Of a DNA stretch of 64,000 nucleotides, positions 57,560 to 64,000 are shown one piece after another. Every line of letters begins with the position of its first letter. Position 1 is the first letter of the stretch. The stretch comes from Lutjanus erythropterus (taxonomy: Eukaryota; Chordata; Actinopteri; Lutjaniformes; Lutjanidae). The stretch spans positions 8,848,948-8,912,947 of the forward strand of contig CM034610.1 of assembly GCA_020091685.1 (NCBI GenBank), given 5' to 3'. The notes under the pieces were generated by a model, which did not search any database, was not told the origin of the DNA, and saw only the letters and a program-made list of their open reading frames with translations. The translations under genes and the position numbers were made by a program.

Positions 57560-58000
57560 GTTCCGAGCCAATCCGAGACCCCGCTGTGATATGTGAAAGT
57601 CGGGAAAAAGAAAGATCATTGTCCAAAATAAGAGACATTGAGCGGTTTCTGGCTGTGGCACAAGAATAACAAGTCATTTTGGTGTTTCCTTGGCTGGAGG
57701 GCAGAACAAAGCAGAGGGGATCTAATCAGCCTCATTTCAGCTTCATTCATGGCCCGGGCTGACTCGTTCAACATTCCTCGTCTCTCCACTAGCATGAGAC
57801 TCCCGTCGCGGTGTTGGCTGCAGCTTCATAATCTGATAGAAACTGCTATTAAAGCCATATCCCTGCAGGATTATGACTTGCTGAGGCTGGGAATCGAAGT
57901 CTTTTATAGGTTTTTCTGCAGGTTGTTGCATAATCCTGCTTTGCACTGTCCTGAAATCCATGTAATTGTTGCAGGTTTTGTTTGAGTGCATGATTGTTTT
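57560..58000 (+). other. unique 440-bp block, candidate conserved regulatory DNA
   Basis: A long non-repetitive stretch of balanced composition between simple-sequence flanks. It includes CATAATCTGATAG, GCTATTAAAGCC, GTTGCATAATCCTGC and CCATGTAATTGTTGCAGG, AT-core motifs of the kind found in developmental enhancers. One + frame stays open for 115 codons but lacks a good start and protein-like composition. Conservation is untested. Confidence 0.25.
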
Positions 58001-58349
58001 GACACACAAAGTGTCTCTGCTGGCCCCGTGGTGTAATTTGCTATATATATATATTGAAGTGAAATTGTTTTTCTCATGTATTAAAGGAGCACTCTTACTT
58101 GTTAAAGTCAGTTCGCTAGTCAGCCTGTGAAAACAGTTGTATAACTTCTGCTGTGGCTCTGGAGGAGCTTTTCAAGTTTGAGAAAATTGCTAAGTGGCAT
58201 CACTTGAGTAATCTTAACTCAGGCTTTGAGATTGCAAGTCTATAACAGAAAGCCTGCTTTACAAACTGAGGATGTGGAGTTTGAAATACATGGATGTTTA
58301 CCAGGCAGGGAAGGTCTAATAAGGCCAACTGCATGTCTCCAAAGATACA

Positions 58350-58550
58350 CATTATTTATGGATTCTACTGCTTTTCCAAGCATGATCTGTTCTACTCTGC
58401 CTCCGATTGGTTTACCCTGGTGTTCTTACCATAACTCTACCCAGTCTAACTCCTCATGCCTAGACCAACCCAACCACTGGATGCAGGCAAACCAATCAGA
58501 GGCAGAGTAGGCCGGGTCTTGCCAAGAAAAGCAGTGGGATCCATAATACA
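58350..58550. repeat. 200-bp snapback inverted repeat
   Basis: The left arm TGGATTCTACTGCTTTTCC ... CTACTCTGCCTCCGATTGG (58358-58413) pairs with the right arm CCAATCAGAGGCAGAGTAG ... GAAAAGCAGTGGGATCCA (58492-58543). Arms are about 60 bases with about 80 between. Probably a small foldback element. Each arm carries an ATTGG/CCAAT core. Confidence 0.75.
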
Positions 58551-59178
58551 ACCATAGATATACTTTCATCTGATCAGCTGCATGTAAAGGGAGATGCAGA
58601 TCACAGGTGATCAGGACGTAAGTGAGTCATGTATAGTTTTTAAGCACTCACATGGTTTACTTTTCCTACGTTCTTCCAATAATAGTTGAACAAACTGGGT
58701 AAATCTTATTATAAAAATTCTTTATAATAATTATATTTTATTTTACAATTTATGAGACTAGAGTAAGCAAAAAGTACCTCAATAAGTATGAAAGAAATCT
58801 GATAGCACAAACCTTAAAAATAATGAACACACTAAAACCTGTTAGAAAATAACAAGATTTAAGAATAAATAAAATACTTAATAAAAAAAAATTGCCATCT
58901 TGTGGCTTAAAATGTACTTTTTGTACATAAATTCTCCCTGAGAGATTTAAATGTCTCAGTGGCTCTGTGGTTAAATGTCTTTGACAGGTTTATGTAAAGT
59001 ACCTACTTTAAGGTGTGTCACCCACTTATCTGCACAAAACAACACTATTTAAAAGTCTGTAAAAGACAGACACCACACATTCACCTTTTGTCATCATAAC
59101 TATACAGTATATAGTTTAAAGTCTTCTTCACTGAAGTTTTAGGATGTGGGGAGAGGTGGGGTGGCACCCTACTGCCCT

Positions 59179-59206
59179 CTATTGACCAGCCGCCATTGGT
59201 CAATAG
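59179..59206. repeat. perfect 10-bp hairpin
   Basis: CTATTGACCA and TGGTCAATAG are perfect inverted repeats around GCCGCCAT. Function unknown. Confidence 0.7.
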
Positions 59207-59635
59207 CAATGTGAAACCACGACTAACCTGTTCACATGTATACGGTGTAACAAAAGCATGAACCTTGGTTTAGAATTTCAGATGTGAAAATGTCTTCATC
59301 TGCATCACTACCCTTCTTTGCTGAACCCGTTTAAAAATTCTAAATGTGCACATTTTAATATACTATCTATGTATTAGATCACTGTTGAATGGTCTCAGTT
59401 GGCTGTAGAGAGCAGTGGGATGATTCCATCCTGACTGCGAGTTTCACGACTGTGTTGTCAGATGCACGCGGTGTGATATTGAGGGCCAGTGCTGCAGAGT
59501 CTTGGCTGTTGTTGTATCCTGTGCCTGGATACACTTCCTGGTTGAGCGGTGGAGAAAGGCTGCGATTCGTCTGAGAGCAGCTCTGCCTTGGATCACTCTG
59601 TTTTTATTATGAAAGCAAAGCATAGCCTACTCTGT

Positions 59636-59639
<4 letters not shown>

Positions 59640-59681
<42 letters not shown>
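59640..59681. repeat. (TG)21 microsatellite
   Basis: Uninterrupted TG run of about 42 bases. Confidence 0.95.
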
Positions 59682-59682
<1 letters not shown>

Positions 59683-59692
59683 ATGCTTAATT

Positions 59693-60215
59693 TTACATCC
59701 CCTCCTCCACCACCACCACCACCTCTCTGCCTTTCTCTTACTCCCTTATGACCAGCCTTAAATTACTGTCTGCCAATATTCTCCTCCTCTCCTCCTCTCC
59801 CTCCAACCCTTCCTCAGTTTACTCTTTCATCTCACTTTCTGCATTTCCCCTGACCACGCTCCAGCCTTTTCTTTCATTCACCCTCCCTCTTTTCTTTCCT
59901 CTCTGTGGTTCCTTGGCTTTGCAGGAATGTCTCCCCAGCTCCACTAATCAATTCCCTCCTGAGTCAGTCACTTCTCTTTCTTTTTTTTCCCCCCTTCCTC
60001 CAGCTCCTATTTGATGCGCTTCGTTTTCGCATTTCTACACCACTCTGCAGCCTCTCACCTCGCCTATTTTTTTTGCTCATCATTGCTTCCCCTCCCTGTC
60101 CACCTCCTGTATTTGCTCTCCTGCTATCTCGCTCATTTTCTCTCATTATGTCAGCGTTATCTGGTGATTTGTTCCCTCCCAAACCTCCCACTCCCTCCCT
60201 GTCCTCATCCCTCTC
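59693..60215 (+). repeat. long pyrimidine-rich tract
   Basis: About 500 bases dominated by CTCC, TTCC and TCTC words on the + strand, starting just after a TG run; a purine-rich stretch (AGAG, GGAGAG) follows at 60300-60440. Overlapping open frames here come from composition. Confidence 0.7.
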
Positions 60216-60440
60216 CTCTCTGCTGGCTGTGTTTTTATGGGAACTGGTGGGAGGCTGCGGTGGTCCATCTTGAGTTATAGTTTGTTTTGATGTGCTGGTA
60301 TAGATAGAGATAGAGAGCTGAAGGACCAGGGCACTGGGAGAGGAGAGGAGAGGACAGGAATAGATACATTTGGCCAGGGGAGAGACAGAACAGGATGACA
60401 GACAAAAGGAGAAGAGGAAGCGGAGAGGGCGAGATGTATG

Positions 60441-61511
60441 AGTGATGGCTCACTTCACAGCGGCTGGTTTTTACCTCCCAGTCGACCCTCAGGACCACTG
60501 GTCTGAATGAATTAGAGCTAAGCAGACCTCCAGAGATCATCTCCGTGCATGAAGGAATACAGTGACGGGGGGAAGAGGAGAGGGAGGCAGTGCCCCGCGT
60601 TGGGGAGACAGCGGGGAAACCCCAGAGAGGTCCCTGTGTGGCGTGAGAACCATGTTAAAGCTACAGATGGCAGCCTGCAAGGATTATGCAAAGAAGGCAA
60701 AAAGCAGATGACTGAGCACACTGAATGTGCTTTGTTCCAAGGCTTTCGAGGAAATATCTGTCGATTCTTTTTTCCTATTTTTTTTTTTTTTTGGCCATTG
60801 ATTCGTTTACAGTGTTTAAAGTGTTGTGTGGATTCCAAGATCAGAAGATGAATTGATCCAAAAGAACAGGCTAGCTTTTGATCACGAAATCCACGCCTGC
60901 TGGGAGATCAAATTTGGCCAAGTTCTCCAAAACATTTGAAACAAGAAGGGCACTCAGAGAGCGCAGACCTCCACCAAGGCCAGCAGTCCAGTCTCTCTGT
61001 TCTGACTCCGTTTACACAAAGACAACAGATGTAAATAGATAGATGCTAAAAAAAACGACGCACAAAGCCCTTCAATTTGATGGCCCAAATTTAAACTTGA
61101 AAAAAATACAGAAAAGGCATTTTAACACAGCCTGCCTTTACTGTGACACTTTTGTTTGCATGATTTGAGATGTTTCCAATAAAAACCTAGCTCTACTCTA
61201 GCCACTTACACTCTTGTTGTCATTTTTCACAGTCCACCTTTTCTGTTCAAAGTTTTTCTGTGAGGATTGTAAATAAATAAACCCATACCTAAGTAGCCCT
61301 GACGTATGGGCTAGCTGATGGGGAGGACTGTTAGCTTTTTTGTAGAATGTTTAACTGAAAGACTTGGGATGTTCGATGTTGCGTTGGCTTGCAGCACGGA
61401 GATAAAACATGGTGGCATGGAATATTTGGTGGCCACAGAATAACTTTTTGTGATCACAGCCCATGGGTAATGTCGAACCCTGTAACTGCTTTTAGAATTA
61501 CACAATAACTG
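60441..61511. other. intron sequence, nothing recognised
   Basis: Mixed sequence with a T15 run near 60780 and one A-run near 61050. No gene or element ends before the SINE. Confidence 0.4.
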
Positions 61512-61664
61512 GGGCGCCCCTGTAGCTCAGTTGGTAGAACATATGCCCCATGTACTGAGGCTATTGGTCCTCTGCAGCGGCCGCCAGTTCAACTCCCACC
61601 TGCGGCCCATTTACTGCACGTCATCCCCTCTCTCTACCCCTTCCCTTCAGCTAGGGACAAAAAA
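61512..61664 (+). mobile_element. tRNA-derived SINE with 18-bp target duplication
   Basis: The body starts GGGGCGCCCCTGTAGCTC. It has a Pol III A box (TAGCTCAGTTGG, 61523-61534) and a B box-like AGTTCAACTCC near 61587, then a CT-rich tail domain and a terminal A7. Both flanks carry the identical 18-mer AGAATTACACAATAACTG at 61494-61511 and 61665-61682. The perfect duplication shows LINE-type retrotransposition and suggests a fairly recent insertion. The tRNA-like head has lost good acceptor-stem pairing, so it is not a tRNA gene. Confidence 0.9.
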
Positions 61665-61682
61665 AGAATTACACAATAACTG

Positions 61683-63697
61683 ATGGTTTGTTATGAATTT
61701 AACAAAACAGTATACATGTCCTGTGTTACAACCTTGAAGCAGTGTGGGGCAGTTATGACAGTGAGCGTCATGAATATAACAGCACTAAAATGGTGGATCC
61801 TGTTCAAATGAAGGCAAGCCACTTCTTACATACCTGCTGCAGCTGTTTTTACAGTGAGAAGTAACTTGAGTTTGTCTGAGGAAGCTGACTAAGTTTGCTG
61901 TTGACAGGCCCCTGGTGACTTTTTACAGATCTGTTGTTGAGATGATTTTCTCTTTTATTAGTTGGTATGCTTCTCACAATCTTTAACAGAAAAATGCAAT
62001 GCAACAGTGGTCTATAGCAGAATGATAAGTATTTAACAGAAAAGTTTGTCTGATTTATATAACAAAGTGTTATTAAAGAAAGCAGATTCCATCCATGTCT
62101 GGCGGCACTCGCCCCTTGCACCTAGTTTTGGTTCTTGCCTTTGGGTTTCTGCTTCAAATACAAATGAGCTAAAACCAAAAGATATTAACAGTCCTTCCTA
62201 TCCTTAGCCATTGTTGTAGTCAAAACCACTTACACTGAGGCAAAGTCACGTCCAAGACCAGTCTGTACTGAGACCGAGACAAGACCAAGACACTTCGAGG
62301 GCTTGAGACAGCATACTGCATTAGTCCCCCCCCCATTCAGGTTCGCACAGGACACAGCCTAACATTCACTGCCAACTTTAACTTTATGTATCCTGTCTAG
62401 TCATTATCACAAGCAAAAACATAGCTACTTAGCTAGCTAGTTATGCTAACATCACGTACACTTAGCTTACCTTTCTTTATGCTTCCTATCTAAGTGGCTT
62501 TCTTTCTAAGTGCAGATAAAAGTTTGATGTGGTCCCAGCACGGGTTGCATTGGTATAGATTTGGCAATACTGTTTCCACTGCAGGAGCTACCCTTCAATG
62601 ACCCTGGTGTATAGATCTGGGACAGGCTATTATCGCGTGATCTGACAATTCTCACTCTCAATCCAGCAGCCTTGCAAGGTAACATGAAAGAGACAATAAG
62701 ACTGCTGACCATACTCTCATGTGATGTGAGTTGGACAGTTGGTGGCAATAATGCAACTGTGAAATTTAAGAGAAACATGCAAGAACATTTCAACACAGCA
62801 ACAAGCATTACACGTGACATACTGAAGTGCATGCATGTATTGTTTCCTGTCAATCCCGTGTGTGTGTGTGTGTAGGCAATTTGCATGTCACATAGGGATG
62901 GCAGACTCCGCCAGCAACAATGAAAGTTTTCTCGTGAGGATGGTCTCAGTTTAGTTTACTGCTCAATCCTGCAGCATTTAAATGAATGCTGTCTCCCACA
63001 ACTAAACGTAATTAGACTATAACAACATATTTTCCTTTGTTCAAAGGTCTGAGCCTCGTCATGTCTCTTCATGGGTAGAAGTAACTAACTTCACCCAATC
63101 CTGTTCCCGTAGTTTGGGTAGCATTGTGCAGTGAGTCACTAACTTCATTAAGCTTTTATTGACATAATATACTTCCCTCAGATCACATTGGGTAATTAAT
63201 ACAAGTGTTGATGGCTTTCCACAAGCATCCAAATGTTGGCATCAGAGTTTTTGGAGCTATTACGAGTGAATGGTTAGTCAGCCAAGAACAGAAATCTGGC
63301 TTTACTTTGTGCATTTTGTAATTTCCAATTTTTTCCACTTAAAACAATATGGTTTTGAACTCTGTCCTTTTTAGCTTTTTTGAAGTCGTAAAAATCATTT
63401 CCAACCATGTTCTTTCTATATTAATTAACTCAGCATGTTTTTCTGCAAGACTAGTGTAGAAGCTCTTTTTTTACTTACACTCTTCTAAATTTTCAAGCAT
63501 TTTTCTTGTACTGTAGAGAAATGTAGGTAAAATAGCAGTATTTATATTTCTATTTCCATCTCTGACTATTTTCCTCTGCTTGCCCTTTTTCTTTGTACTC
63601 TTTCCCTCCTTTCCTCTCCTTTTCTCTCTGCCTTAACCCCTTCTCCTCTCCCGTACTCCCTTCCTCTTGAGCTGCTGTTTCTCCCCCATTGCTACTC
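61683..63697. other. intron sequence with minor repeat fragments
   Basis: The stretch GAGACCGAGACAAGACCAAG near 62271 resembles a common fish repeat, followed by a C10 run at 62326. A short TG run is at 62861-62874. 63540-63665 is pyrimidine-rich. No gene seen. Confidence 0.4.
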
Positions 63698-63988
63698 TTA
63701 ACTTTTTCTTGCATTTTCATGGCCCATATTGCAGCGATTTGCGCCATCTCTCATGATCAAAGCGGAAGCACTAAGTTCAGTCGCATTCCCGTCCCTAAGA
63801 GGGTCAATTGAATCATAGCCACTTTCTCTTTCATCTTCTGATCCGGCCGCCTCTTTTCCCTTCTCTGTCTGGCTATTTGGCTCCGTCGCGCTGCTATTTG
63901 TCAGTGAATTTACATTTCTGCGCCCCTGTCCCTGTCCATCCATTTCTTTCCTCTTATTTTTCCCCCTTGCTTCGCTTCCATTCGCCAT
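63698..63988 (-). other. 96-codon hydrophilic ORF, unrecognised
   Basis: Minus-strand frame starting at ATG in strong context (GAGATGGCG) and ending TAA at 63698. Composition is charged and polar (MANGSEARGKNKRKE..., NSSATEPNSQTEKG, ESGYDSIDPLRDG) with no domain, signal or membrane segment. The region is GC-richer than its flanks and has CpGs. It might be a first coding exon of an antisense gene extending past the window edge or a retained exon. Antisense reading of T/C-rich DNA also yields K/E/G/R-rich frames, so chance is likely. Confidence 0.2.
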
Positions 63989-64000
63989 CTCCGTCTTCAG

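Larger units (their letters stand above)
18823..64000 (+). other. cacna1g: first coding intron of cacna1g (3' end outside window)
   Basis: I looked for the next exon, which should begin with one base completing CA_ and then encode a WFE...MLVILLNCVTLGMF-type segment, and found none. No other gene is supported on either strand. The intron is therefore at least 45 kb and filled with the repeats and simple sequences listed below. Confidence 0.6.

Noticed and set aside
57638..57985. 115-codon + strand frame as a coding exon
   Set aside because: Starts with an alternative codon and contains no recognisable family features; kept only as a possible non-coding conserved block.
61512..61664. Functional tRNA gene
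   Set aside because: A and B boxes are present, but the acceptor stem does not pair well, and the A-tail with 18-bp duplication marks it as a SINE.
63631..63660. CCTTAACC as the U12 branch point ending the large intron
   Set aside because: Sequence after the nearest downstream AC does not encode the expected Cav3 S1 segment. The same applies to GGCCTTAACA at 50971.

Overview
The window is vertebrate genomic DNA, almost certainly from a teleost fish and probably a percomorph. The signs are long gene-poor stretches, many (TG)n microsatellites, dispersed repeats of types common in teleosts, a tRNA-derived SINE, and one CpG-rich promoter leading into a recognisable ion-channel exon with vertebrate splice signals. 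There are no bacterial-style operons, and most long open frames are chance or repeat-derived.

The only gene I can name is on the + strand. The exon at 18526-18822 encodes the cytoplasmic N-terminus of a T-type voltage-gated calcium channel alpha-1 subunit, best match Cav3.1 (cacna1g). A CpG-rich promoter with inverted CCAAT boxes and a GC box lies at about 16.9-17.1 kb. A leader exon ends at a GT donor after 17935, and a 590-bp intron separates it from the coding exon. The coding exon appears to end in an AT-AC, U12-type donor (18823-18831). I found no second coding exon in the remaining 45 kb, so 18823-64000 is read as one very large first coding intron.

Layout. 1-16.9 kb is upstream sequence holding a decayed CAG-ended element (1.26 kb), a 26-bp tandem array (3.87-4.27 kb), a hAT element with intact 8-bp target duplication and a first-exon remnant (4.38-5.45 kb), a 600-bp foldback element (7.5-8.1 kb) and two exon-like segments (7.35 and 13.95 kb) that may be distal leader exons. 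16.9-18.8 kb is the promoter, leader and first coding exon. 18.8-64 kb is intron. It contains three clear copies plus one likely partial copy of a palindromic MITE, pairs of local direct duplications (24.2/24.8 kb and 37.4/37.7 kb), minisatellites (32.5 and 48 kb), a foldback MITE split by a second insertion (42.6-43.7 kb), a TIR element (46.8 kb), a SINE with a perfect 18-bp target duplication (61.5 kb), and two unique stretches (20.4 and 57.6 kb) that could be conserved regulatory DNA.

I see no novel multi-gene system. The points most worth following up are the U12 donor with its oversized intron, the upstream ORF whose stop overlaps the channel start codon, and the possible distal exons. 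Element boundaries come from reading the sequence by eye and are approximate unless terminal repeats or target duplications are given.
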